A DNA stretch of 64,000 nt from an uncultured Bacilli bacterium. Its GTDB lineage: Bacteria; Bacillota_I; Bacilli_A; RF39; UBA660. The notes below the pieces were generated by a model that ran no database searches, had not been told where the DNA came from, and saw only the letters and a program-made list of their open reading frames with translations. Below are positions 1-6,757 of this stretch, in pieces; the stretch's first letter is position 1, and each line of letters starts with the position of its first letter. Both the position numbers and the translations under genes were made by a program. The stretch spans positions 1 through 64,000 of the forward strand of contig CANQSQ010000004.1 in NCBI GenBank assembly GCA_947626565.1. Reading direction: 5' to 3'.

Positions 1-72
1 TCCTTGACTAAAGTAGATGAAAGACTAAATTTCAACTCTTTATTTTTAAACGCAATTTACTTTTTCATTTAA
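1..72 (+). CDS. 3' end of an upstream gene, possibly DNA polymerase III delta' subunit
   Basis: Frame 1 is open from the first base to a TAA at 70-72, giving 23 residues that end NSLFLNAIYFFI. An 'RLNFN' followed by a hydrophobic tail resembles the end of the collar domain of HolB/delta' proteins, which often finish with an R-L-x-x-N-x-N-x-x-L pattern. The fragment is too short for a firm call. The open frame up to a stop just before the next promoter shows that a gene ends here. Confidence 0.35.
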   Translation, partial: SLTKVDERLNFNSLFLNAIYFFI

Positions 73-100
73 CATTTCTCAAAAAACATCATAAAACAAA

Positions 101-129
101 TTTAGTTTTTATGGAAAATATGTTATAAT
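101..129 (+). promoter_or_regulatory. Promoter of the YcxB-like gene
   Basis: An extended -10 element (TGT then TATAAT at 124-129) lies 25 bases before the start codon at 155. The -35 region (TTTAGT at 101-106) is weak, as is common for extended -10 promoters. Confidence 0.5.
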
Positions 130-154
130 TAATAACATAATAGGAGGTACTTTT

Positions 155-709
155 ATGAAACTAGAACCCATATTTACTAATAGTTATTTTAAATGTTATA
201 ATGAAGCTCAAGGGGTAGCTGATGCTAAAAATTTAATTTTAAAGACCAAAAACACTGATGTTACGACTCATTTAGAAAATGTTCTATTCCTTTGTCTTCT
301 CATTTTACTAATATCTGTCCTTTGCTTATTGTTAAAATATTATCTTTGTTTTTACCTTTGCTTTTTTGGTAATATTATTTACTTTTTAACTAATATTTTT
401 TATCTACTAAATAAAGCTATCAATGGTCCCATTACCAAAGGAACTACAATGATTACTAGAGATGGTATTATGAATGATTCTTTCCAAAATATTCAAATGC
501 TTTTTCCTTGGGAATTAATTCAAGCTGTTGTTGTTAAAAAATATACGATATGTATTCTAACTTCAACTAGTTGTTTTTTCTACTTTGATATTTCTTATAA
601 AGATAAAATTATTGCTACTTTAGAAAAGTATAATAAAACTAAACTTTTAATTGGTACTAAAAAACGTCGCTCTAAGTCTCATCGAGCAACTAAATCTACA
701 AATAAATAA
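155..709 (+). CDS. YcxB-like membrane protein
   Basis: A protein of 184 residues. Residues 1-40 are polar, two hydrophobic segments lie at about 43-62 and 64-86, and a C-terminal cytoplasmic domain follows. Its 'T-x-I-T-x-D-G-I' start and alternating beta pattern look like the YcxB-like C-terminal domain found in many Firmicutes membrane proteins. The tail is strongly basic (KKRRSKSHRATKSTNK). An AGGAGG-type ribosome site sits 8 bases before ATG 155. The gene precedes the TSCPD gene by 13 bases and is probably co-transcribed with it. No enzymatic motif is visible and the role is unknown. Confidence 0.55.
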   Translation: MKLEPIFTNSYFKCYNEAQGVADAKNLILKTKNTDVTTHLENVLFLCLLILLISVLCLLLKYYLCFYLCFFGNIIYFLTNIFYLLNKAINGPITKGTTMITRDGIMNDSFQNIQMLFPWELIQAVVVKKYTICILTSTSCFFYFDISYKDKIIATLEKYNKTKLLIGTKKRRSKSHRATKSTNK

Positions 710-722
710 AAAGGTAAGGAGT

Positions 723-1001
723 ATGTCTATGAAATATATTTATCAAACTAAAGGTGTTTGTCCTAAAGCTATTTCCGTTGAATTAGACTCTGATAAAATT
801 ATCAACGTCGAATTTCTCAATGGTGGTTGTCCTGGTAATCTACAAGCCGTTCCAAGACTAGTAAAAGGTATGAGGGTCTCTGAAGTAAAAGAAAAATTAT
901 CCGGAATAAAATGTGGTTTAAAAGCAACTTCTTGTGCTGATCAATTAGTTCATGCCCTTGAAGAAGCTCTTGCTCAAGAAAAACAAACTATTAAAAATTA
1001 G
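723..1001 (+). CDS. TSCPD domain-containing protein (TIGR03905 family)
   Basis: A small protein of about 92 residues with the family's conserved cysteines: 'GVCPKA', 'GGCPGN', 'IKCG' and 'TSCADQL', where the last corresponds to the TSCPD signature. In larger proteins this domain occurs at the C terminus of vitamin-B12-dependent ribonucleotide reductases. Free-standing copies like this one have no proven function, though metal binding is likely. I chose ATG 723 because AAGGTAAGGAG lies just upstream. An earlier in-frame start would overlap the preceding gene without a ribosome site. Confidence 0.7.
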   Translation: MSMKYIYQTKGVCPKAISVELDSDKIINVEFLNGGCPGNLQAVPRLVKGMRVSEVKEKLSGIKCGLKATSCADQLVHALEEALAQEKQTIKN

Positions 1002-1005
1002 GTGC

Positions 1006-1620
1006 CTATCCTATAGACCAATAAAAATGGGCGTCTAATTTTTTTATTTTGCCTTTTTCTTCTTCTAAAGAATAGCCCGTATTATTTCGATACATAGGAC
1101 TAAAAACATCATTATTTCCTAATATGTATATTTCCTCAACTTTGTTGCTTAATAACCCCTGTAGTAAGCCACTCTTAAAAGTAAAATCCGTTGTCATAGT
1201 ACTATTCTTTTTACCTTGAAGCATATTCAATACCTCTTTAGCTAACACAAATCCCTTTATATCTGGCTGAAAAATATCATTATACTCACTATTTTTACAT
1301 ACAATATTTAAACAAGGATCAAAAGCATATTCTTCGTTTAATAATTTTAACGTAATCCAAGCATGATAATAATTTCTCCTTCCACCATGTAAATTACCCC
1401 TTTGAATAACACTTTGTCCATCTAATACAAGACAAGCTGTCTCCGTTGTTTGAAAACAATAGCCTTCTAATAAACCTTTTCTCATTAAGTCCATTAAATA
1501 TCCTTGATATTCTCCCGCAATATTTATTTTTACCTTCCTAAGTTTTAAATCTAAGTACTTTTGAGCTAATAAATCTCTTCTTTCTTGTAAATAAGTAATT
1601 TTTTCTCTCAAATTATCCAT
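1006..1620 (-). CDS. Transglutaminase-like / papain-fold protein of unknown role
   Basis: About 204 residues. A Cys in 'EGYCFQTTE', a His in 'YYHAWITL' and an Asp in 'YAFDPCLNI' occur in the order and rough spacing of a transglutaminase-like Cys-His-Asp triad. This suggests a cysteine hydrolase or a degenerate relative. The N terminus is a basic helix and there is no signal peptide. ATG at 1620 is preferred over TTG at 1629, because AAGGAG (1635-1630) is 9 bases from the ATG and directly abuts the TTG. A TATAAT on the minus strand around 1650-1655 is a candidate promoter. The gene ends tail-to-tail with the TSCPD gene. Confidence 0.45.
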   Translation of the reverse strand: MDNLREKITYLQERRDLLAQKYLDLKLRKVKINIAGEYQGYLMDLMRKGLLEGYCFQTTETACLVLDGQSVIQRGNLHGGRRNYYHAWITLKLLNEEYAFDPCLNIVCKNSEYNDIFQPDIKGFVLAKEVLNMLQGKKNSTMTTDFTFKSGLLQGLLSNKVEEIYILGNNDVFSPMYRNNTGYSLEEEKGKIKKLDAHFYWSIG

Positions 1621-1728
1621 TAACCTCAACTCCTTAAATATTTATCTATTATAGCACAAGTATAAAAACTTTTAATTTTTAAAAATCTATGCTAAAATTA
1701 TTTTAATAAAAAGTTAAGGAGACTAATT

Positions 1729-2472
1729 ATGATTGACTTACAAAAGAAAGTAGCTATTGTAACAGGAGGTACTAGAGGAATAGGCTTTGAAATTGTCAAA
1801 ACTTTTGCGGAAAATAACGCTCAAGTTATATTCTTTGGTTCTAAAGAAACTTCTGTTAATAAAGCTTTAGAAGAATTTAATAAATTAGGAATTCAAGTGG
1901 AAGGTTATTATCCTAATCTTAGTAACTATGAAGAAGTCGAAAAAATAGTTGCGACTATCTATAACAAGTATCAACATATTGATATCGTTGTAAATAATGC
2001 TGGTATGTCTGCTAATAAAAAGATTGAAGATACTACTCTTGAGGAGTTTGAAAAAATTATGAATCTTAATGTAACAGCTATTTTCAATTTATGTAAAGCC
2101 GTTGTTCCATATATGAAAAAACAAAAAGAAGGGGTTATTCTAAATACTAGTTCTATGGTAAGTATTTATGGTCAACCATCTGGAGTAGGGTATCCTACTA
2201 GTAAATTTGCTGTCAATGGTTTAACTAAATCCTTAGCTCGGGAATTAGCCCCTGCTAACATTAGAGTTAATGCCGTTGCTCCAGGTATTACTAATACTGA
2301 AATGATGGCCACTCTTCCTGAAGAAATGATTGCTCCTCTCATCAAAAATATTCCTCTTGGTAGAATAGGAGAACCAAAAGATATTGCTAATGCCTTTCTT
2401 TTCTTAGCAAGTGACTTAGCTAGTTATATTACCGGTGTTATTCTTCAAGTTGATGGAGCTGCCCACAACTAG
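1729..2472 (+). CDS. fabG: Short-chain dehydrogenase, 3-oxoacyl-[ACP] reductase type
   Basis: A 247-residue classical SDR of the length usual for FabG. The NAD(P)-binding motif TGGTRGIG lies at residues 12-19, NNAG is in the middle, and a catalytic Ser (NTSSMV) is followed by a YPTSK catalytic Tyr/Lys pair. The C terminus GVILQVDGAAHN is typical of FabG, which reduces 3-oxoacyl-ACP with NADPH in fatty acid elongation. The gene leads a run that continues with a papain-fold protein, two PlsC acyltransferases and an acyl-AMP ligase. This lipid context supports FabG over another SDR. TAAGGAG precedes the ATG. Confidence 0.8.
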   Translation: MIDLQKKVAIVTGGTRGIGFEIVKTFAENNAQVIFFGSKETSVNKALEEFNKLGIQVEGYYPNLSNYEEVEKIVATIYNKYQHIDIVVNNAGMSANKKIEDTTLEEFEKIMNLNVTAIFNLCKAVVPYMKKQKEGVILNTSSMVSIYGQPSGVGYPTSKFAVNGLTKSLARELAPANIRVNAVAPGITNTEMMATLPEEMIAPLIKNIPLGRIGEPKDIANAFLFLASDLASYITGVILQVDGAAHN

Positions 2473-2478
2473 TAGCCT

Positions 2479-3000
2479 ATGAAAAAAATATATATTATTC
2501 TAATGCACACTAAAACTATACCGGCCAAACTAATTGGTTTCTTTACTCGTTCTCCTTACACTCACGTTGGTTTATGTCTTGATAAGGATTGTTCATTAAT
2601 ATATAGTTTTGGTCGTCGTAATCTCCATTGCTTTTTTATTGGCGGTTTTACTACTGAAAAGAAAAATGGCGCGTTCTTTACTAAATTTAAACAAACAGAT
2701 TGTAAAATTTTTGAACTAGCTATAACTGATAAAAAGTATCAAAAATTAACCAAACGTCTTAATAAAATGCAAAAAAATGCTAAAACATATAAATACGACT
2801 TTTTAGGTATTATTCCTCACTTACTTGGTATTCCTTTATCTTTTAAAAATAAATACGTTTGTAGTTCTTTTGTTGCTACAATATTAATGGATTTAAATAT
2901 CTGTAAGTTTACTAAAAAGCCCTGTCTTATTAAACCTCAAGACTTTAATTTATTTAACTTTAAAACTATTTACGAAGGACAATATGCCCTATATCAATAG
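2479..3000 (+). CDS. Permuted papain-fold (YiiX/NlpC-P60 superfamily) hydrolase
   Basis: A 173-residue protein with the permuted NlpC/P60 arrangement: a His early ('YTHVGLCLD', about residue 28) and the candidate nucleophile Cys late ('YVCSSFVATIL', about residue 128). This order is seen in YiiX/YaeF-like enzymes, some of which act on lipids or peptidoglycan peptides. There is no signal peptide, so it is probably cytoplasmic. It starts 6 bases after the fabG-like gene and 12 bases before plsC, so a lipid-linked amidase or acyl-transfer role is an inference from context. Confidence 0.6.
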   Translation: MKKIYIILMHTKTIPAKLIGFFTRSPYTHVGLCLDKDCSLIYSFGRRNLHCFFIGGFTTEKKNGAFFTKFKQTDCKIFELAITDKKYQKLTKRLNKMQKNAKTYKYDFLGIIPHLLGIPLSFKNKYVCSSFVATILMDLNICKFTKKPCLIKPQDFNLFNFKTIYEGQYALYQ

Positions 3001-3012
3001 AGGTGAATTTCT

Positions 3013-3618
3013 TTGAAAAAACAAAAATTTGAAGATGTTTTATTTTATAAAATAATAAGACCCCTAGTAACTATTTTCTGTAAGGTCGTCTTTCATCCTA
3101 CCATTATCGGTCAAGAAAATATTCCTTCTCAAGGAAGAATAATTCTTGCTGGTAATCATACAAATAATTTTGATAGTATTTTATTAATTAGTTCTACCAA
3201 AAGAAATATTCATTTTTTAGCTAAAAAAGAATTATGGGAAGGTCCTAAAAAAATTATTTTTTCTTCTCTAGGTTTAATACCTGTAGATAGGTCTAAAAAA
3301 GATCATCATTCTTTAGAAATAGCCTATAATTACTTACAAAATGACAAAGTAATTGGTATTTTTCCCGAAGGAACAACCGAAAAAGGACGACCTCTTCTTC
3401 CTTTTAAAATAGGAGCCGTCAAAATGGCCTCGGAAAAAGATTCTCCTATAATTCCCTTTGTTATCAAAGGAGAATATAAATTATTTTCTAAGAATTTACA
3501 AATTGAATTTTTAAAACCTTTTAAAATTAATCCACAATTAAGTTTAGATGACAATAATGATCATTTAAGAAATATCATTAAAGAAAAATTGGAGGCGGAT
3601 ATAAATGTCCATATTTGA
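3013..3618 (+). CDS. plsC: 1-acyl-sn-glycerol-3-phosphate acyltransferase (first copy)
   Basis: A 201-residue PlsC-family enzyme. Motif I is NHTNNFD (H-x4-D catalytic pair, about residues 48-54), the glycerophosphate-binding motif III is FPEGTTEKG, and a P-I-I-P-F motif IV follows. It would acylate lysophosphatidic acid at the membrane. The start is TTG at 3013, with AGGTGA upstream. The 3' end overlaps the following ligase gene by 14 bases, so the two are probably translationally coupled. A second PlsC paralogue flanks the ligase on the other side. Confidence 0.85.
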   Translation: MKKQKFEDVLFYKIIRPLVTIFCKVVFHPTIIGQENIPSQGRIILAGNHTNNFDSILLISSTKRNIHFLAKKELWEGPKKIIFSSLGLIPVDRSKKDHHSLEIAYNYLQNDKVIGIFPEGTTEKGRPLLPFKIGAVKMASEKDSPIIPFVIKGEYKLFSKNLQIEFLKPFKINPQLSLDDNNDHLRNIIKEKLEADINVHI

Positions 3619-5335
3619 TATGTTTAGAGTCAAAAAGAAACTTAAAGCTCCTTGGCGTAAATATTATACTGATGAAGAATTTAATATAAAAATACCTGAT
3701 ATAAGTCTTTATGACCAAGTTGAAAAGAGTACCGGAAAGTATCCTGATTATAAAGCTATAGAGTACATGGGTAAAAGTATTACTTATAAAAAGTTTATGA
3801 AACTAATTGATAAGGCCAGTATTTCTTTACAAAAAATGAATGTCAAAAAAGGAGACATCATTACTATTTGTACTCCTAATATTCCTGAAGCTCTTATTAT
3901 CTTTTATGCTTTAAATAAATTAGGAGCTATCGCTAATATGTTACATCCTTTATCATCTGAAGAGGAAATTAAAAATAGTCTACTTTCTACAAAAAGCAAA
4001 TATTTCTTTTTTGTTGATATGTTTTATGATAAAATCAAAGATGTTATTTTTGAAACTGATGTCGAGAAAGTTATTTTTATCTCTCCAGCTGATTCTCTAA
4101 ATATTTTCATGCGTCTAGCTTATAATATTTCTCAAATTGGTAAATATAAGAGATATCCTCATCACAAATTGTTCATGTCTTACCGAAAATTTATGCGTCT
4201 ATCTCTCTTTACCGAGAGTAAGCCATGTCCTAAATTTGGTCGAGATACACCTGCTGTTATCCTTCATAGTGGTGGTACCAGTGGTAAACCTAAAAATGTT
4301 GTTATTCAAAATAGATCCTTTATTTTAGCAGCTCGTCAAGAACAAATTATGATGAAAAATCTTAAAGCTGGTGATTGTTGTTTAGCTATCATGCCTAATT
4401 TTCATGGCTTTGGTTTAAGCGTTTTAATGCACACCCCTTTAGCTTTAGGTTGCTACAGTATTTTAATACCAAAATTTGACTCGAGAAAATTTGATACTTT
4501 ATTTAAAGAAACTAGAGCTACTTGTGTTCTAGGAGTTCCCACCCTTTATGAAGCTTTAATCAATTGTCACAATGAAAAAGACTTAGATTTATCTTTCTTA
4601 AAATATGTTGTCAGTGGTGGTGATTTACTATCTAAGAAACTAGAAGATGATGTTAATAAGTTTTTAAAAGATCATAATTCTAAAGCTATCATTACTCAAG
4701 GTTATGGTTTATCTGAAGCTTTAGCGGCTGTTACTCTAGCTTGTGATAAAATTAATAAGAGTGGTTCCGTTGGTATTCCTTTAGCCGGTAATTACATCAA
4801 AATAATTGATCCAGCTACTCAAAAAGAACGTCCATATGGTAAAGTAGGGGAAATAGTCATTAATAGTAAAGCCTTAATGATGGGGTATTTAAATGATGAA
4901 AGTGAAACTAATACCGCTTTACAAGTTCATAAAGATGGCCATGTCTGGCTTCATACCGGTGACTTAGGTTATATGGATAGTGATGGCTTTATTTTCTACA
5001 AAGGTCGTCAAAAAAGAATGATTATAACTAGTGGTTATAATGTCTATCCATCCCATGTTGAAGAAGTAATAGAAGCGCACCCTGCCGTGTTGCAATGTAC
5101 AGTCGTTGGTGTTCCTCATCCCTACAAACAAGAAGTAGGGCGAGCTTTCATCGTTCTAAATGAAGGCTATCATAAATTACTTGTAAAATCATCTATAAAA
5201 GAGCATTGTAAAAAGAACTTAGCTAAATACATGATTCCCCAAGATTTTGTCTTTCGAAAAAAACTACCTAAAACTAAATTAGGTAAAGTTGATTTTAAAA
5301 AATTACAAGAGGATTCAGGTGAAGATGATGAATAA
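3605..5335 (+). CDS. AMP-dependent acyl ligase (long-chain acyl-CoA/acyl-ACP synthetase type)
   Basis: A 576-residue ANL-superfamily adenylate-forming enzyme. The P-loop is HSGGTSGKPK (about residues 221-230), the GYGLSEA motif lies in the middle, the adenosine-contacting HTGDLG follows, and the hinge KGRQKRMIITSGYNVYP precedes the C-terminal domain with its late catalytic Lys (KTKLGKVD). Such enzymes activate fatty acids as acyl-AMP and pass them to CoA or ACP. Its position between two plsC genes, overlapping both, suggests activated acyl chains feed phospholipid synthesis or remodelling. Start ATG 3605 follows GGAGG. Confidence 0.8.
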   Translation: MSIFDMFRVKKKLKAPWRKYYTDEEFNIKIPDISLYDQVEKSTGKYPDYKAIEYMGKSITYKKFMKLIDKASISLQKMNVKKGDIITICTPNIPEALIIFYALNKLGAIANMLHPLSSEEEIKNSLLSTKSKYFFFVDMFYDKIKDVIFETDVEKVIFISPADSLNIFMRLAYNISQIGKYKRYPHHKLFMSYRKFMRLSLFTESKPCPKFGRDTPAVILHSGGTSGKPKNVVIQNRSFILAARQEQIMMKNLKAGDCCLAIMPNFHGFGLSVLMHTPLALGCYSILIPKFDSRKFDTLFKETRATCVLGVPTLYEALINCHNEKDLDLSFLKYVVSGGDLLSKKLEDDVNKFLKDHNSKAIITQGYGLSEALAAVTLACDKINKSGSVGIPLAGNYIKIIDPATQKERPYGKVGEIVINSKALMMGYLNDESETNTALQVHKDGHVWLHTGDLGYMDSDGFIFYKGRQKRMIITSGYNVYPSHVEEVIEAHPAVLQCTVVGVPHPYKQEVGRAFIVLNEGYHKLLVKSSIKEHCKKNLAKYMIPQDFVFRKKLPKTKLGKVDFKKLQEDSGEDDE

Positions 5336-5924
5336 GAAAGTTCCCTTTTTATACTACTTTGGTCGCGCAATATTAGGTCCTATTTTTAAATGGTATTATC
5401 ATCCAACTATTATTGGTAAAGAAAACATTCCTAAAAGTGGTCCTATCCTCATAGTAGGTAATCACAAGCACTTATACGATCAATGTCTAACTATTGTCGC
5501 TACTAAAAGAGGTATTCACTATATGGCTAAAAGGGAATATTTTGATGATAAAAAAGTAGCCTGGTTCTTTAAAGGTACCGGCTGTATATCTGTTAATCGT
5601 TCCCATAAAGATGATAACGCTACTTCCCAAGCCTTAGCTGTTTTAAAAGATGCAGGAGCTGTTGGTCTCTTCCCTGAAGGAACTAGAAATAAAACGAAAC
5701 AATTTTTACTACCTTTTAAATTTGGTGCTGTTTCTATGGCTAGTAAGACAGATGCTTACTTAGTTCCCTTTGGTATAACAGGTGATTATAAATTTCGTAG
5801 TAAAAATTTAACTATTAGATATGGTAAACCTTTTCAAGTAAAAAATATGTCCTTGGAAGAAGCTAATAATAAATTATATAATGAAGTTGAAAAACTAATG
5901 AAAGAAAATTTACAAGAAAATTAG
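5325..5924 (+). CDS. plsC: 1-acyl-sn-glycerol-3-phosphate acyltransferase (second copy)
   Basis: A PlsC-family acyltransferase of about 199 residues with NHKHLYD (H-x4-D) and FPEGTRNK. It is clearly paralogous to the copy at 3013 (shared 'YYHPTIIGKENIP', 'LLPFKFGAVSMASK'). The exact start is uncertain. GTG 5319, ATG 5325 and ATG 5328 all follow AGAGGA (5308-5313), and I take 5325. Either way the start overlaps the end of the ligase gene. Different chain-length or donor preference from the first copy is plausible but not visible. Confidence 0.82.
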   Translation: MMNKKVPFLYYFGRAILGPIFKWYYHPTIIGKENIPKSGPILIVGNHKHLYDQCLTIVATKRGIHYMAKREYFDDKKVAWFFKGTGCISVNRSHKDDNATSQALAVLKDAGAVGLFPEGTRNKTKQFLLPFKFGAVSMASKTDAYLVPFGITGDYKFRSKNLTIRYGKPFQVKNMSLEEANNKLYNEVEKLMKENLQEN

Positions 5925-6018
5925 GCTTTTGTCTAATTTCTTTTAATTTTCATAAAAAAAGTTTTCAAATAACGTCTTTTGTGCTATAATATGAAAAGTT
6001 ACTTGAAGGAGGGGTACA

Positions 6019-6345
6019 ATGTCAAATAAAAAGAATAAATATAAGCTACTAGTAGCTATTACAGAAAATGAAGAATATTTAAAATCTTTATTAGATGCTA
6101 CGAAAATTCCTCATACTTATATTTCTAGTAATATAAAAGAAATAGAACTAAAAAAGTTAGCTACATATTGTCACAAAAGTCAAGTTCCTAAATATATTTT
6201 ATGTAGTACTGATCAACTACTACTTGCTCATGCTCAATTATTAGGACTAGATACTTGCTTTATAAATAATGGTCTAAATGACAATATGAGTTATGATAGT
6301 AATTATGAAGTAAAAGTAGCTTCTCCCAAAAAGCTTTTAAAATAA
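6019..6345 (+). CDS. Hypothetical protein, possibly a minimal HAD-like fragment
   Basis: A 108-residue soluble protein that I do not recognise as a family. The stretch 'STDQLLLAHAQLLGLDTCFINNG' resembles the last motif of HAD-superfamily proteins (GD-S-x2-D-x3-A-x2-LG-x-x-T-x3-N). The catalytic N-terminal Asp motif is absent, so it is at most a derived remnant. It has its own extended -10 promoter (TGTGC then TATAAT near 5985-5991), an AAGGAGG ribosome site and a terminator behind it, so it is a single-gene unit. Confidence 0.45.
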   Translation: MSNKKNKYKLLVAITENEEYLKSLLDATKIPHTYISSNIKEIELKKLATYCHKSQVPKYILCSTDQLLLAHAQLLGLDTCFINNGLNDNMSYDSNYEVKVASPKKLLK

Positions 6346-6348
6346 ATA

Positions 6349-6381
6349 ATGTAGGCCTGAAAAAAGTCTACATTTTTTTAT
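6349..6381 (+). terminator. Rho-independent terminator after the 108-residue hypothetical gene
   Basis: ATGTAG (6349-6354) pairs with CTACAT (6369-6374) and is followed by seven T residues. Confidence 0.7.
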
Positions 6382-6404
6382 TCTCCCAAATTAATTTCAT
6401 TCAT

Positions 6405-6433
6405 TGACAATACCCCATAGGGGTGTTAAAATT
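6405..6433 (+). promoter_or_regulatory. csoR-copA promoter with overlapping CsoR operator
   Basis: TTGACA (6405-6410) is 17 bases from TAAAAT (6428-6433). The spacer carries the palindrome TACCCCATAGGGGTG (6412-6426), which matches the G/C-tract palindromes bound by CsoR repressors. Apo-CsoR sitting here would block RNA polymerase, and Cu(I) would release it. The binding itself is inferred from the operator match and the adjacent csoR gene. Confidence 0.8.
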
Positions 6434-6449
6434 GAGATGGTGATTAATT

Positions 6450-6746
6450 ATGAATTCTAAAAATAATGAAGTAAAAACAACTAAACGTTCCACTTCAGAA
6501 AAAAAATATTTTCAAAAAAGATTAAAAATAATTGAAGGACAAGTAAGAGGCGTCATTGGTATGGTAGAAGATGATAGATATTGTAATGATATTCTAATTC
6601 AAATTTCTGCTATTAATAAGTCATTAAAAAGTCTTTCTAATGAAATGTTAAAAAGTCATTTGACTAATTGTGTCGCAACTGATATCAAAAATGATAATTT
6701 AGAAATCATTGATGAAGTTATGATGTTAATTAAAAATTTAAGTTAA
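6450..6746 (+). CDS. csoR: Copper-sensing transcriptional repressor CsoR
   Basis: A 98-residue all-helical DUF156/CsoR protein. The Cu(I)-binding set Cys45, His70 and Cys74 (contexts 'DRYCND' and 'SHLTNC') is complete, which separates it from formaldehyde- or persulfide-sensing relatives that lack the His. The 'RLKIIEGQVRG' helix that contacts DNA is intact. It is the first gene of an operon with copA, 11 bases away, behind a promoter containing a CsoR-type operator. It should autorepress and derepress on copper excess. Confidence 0.9.
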   Translation: MNSKNNEVKTTKRSTSEKKYFQKRLKIIEGQVRGVIGMVEDDRYCNDILIQISAINKSLKSLSNEMLKSHLTNCVATDIKNDNLEIIDEVMMLIKNLS

Positions 6747-6757
6747 AGGAGAAAAAT

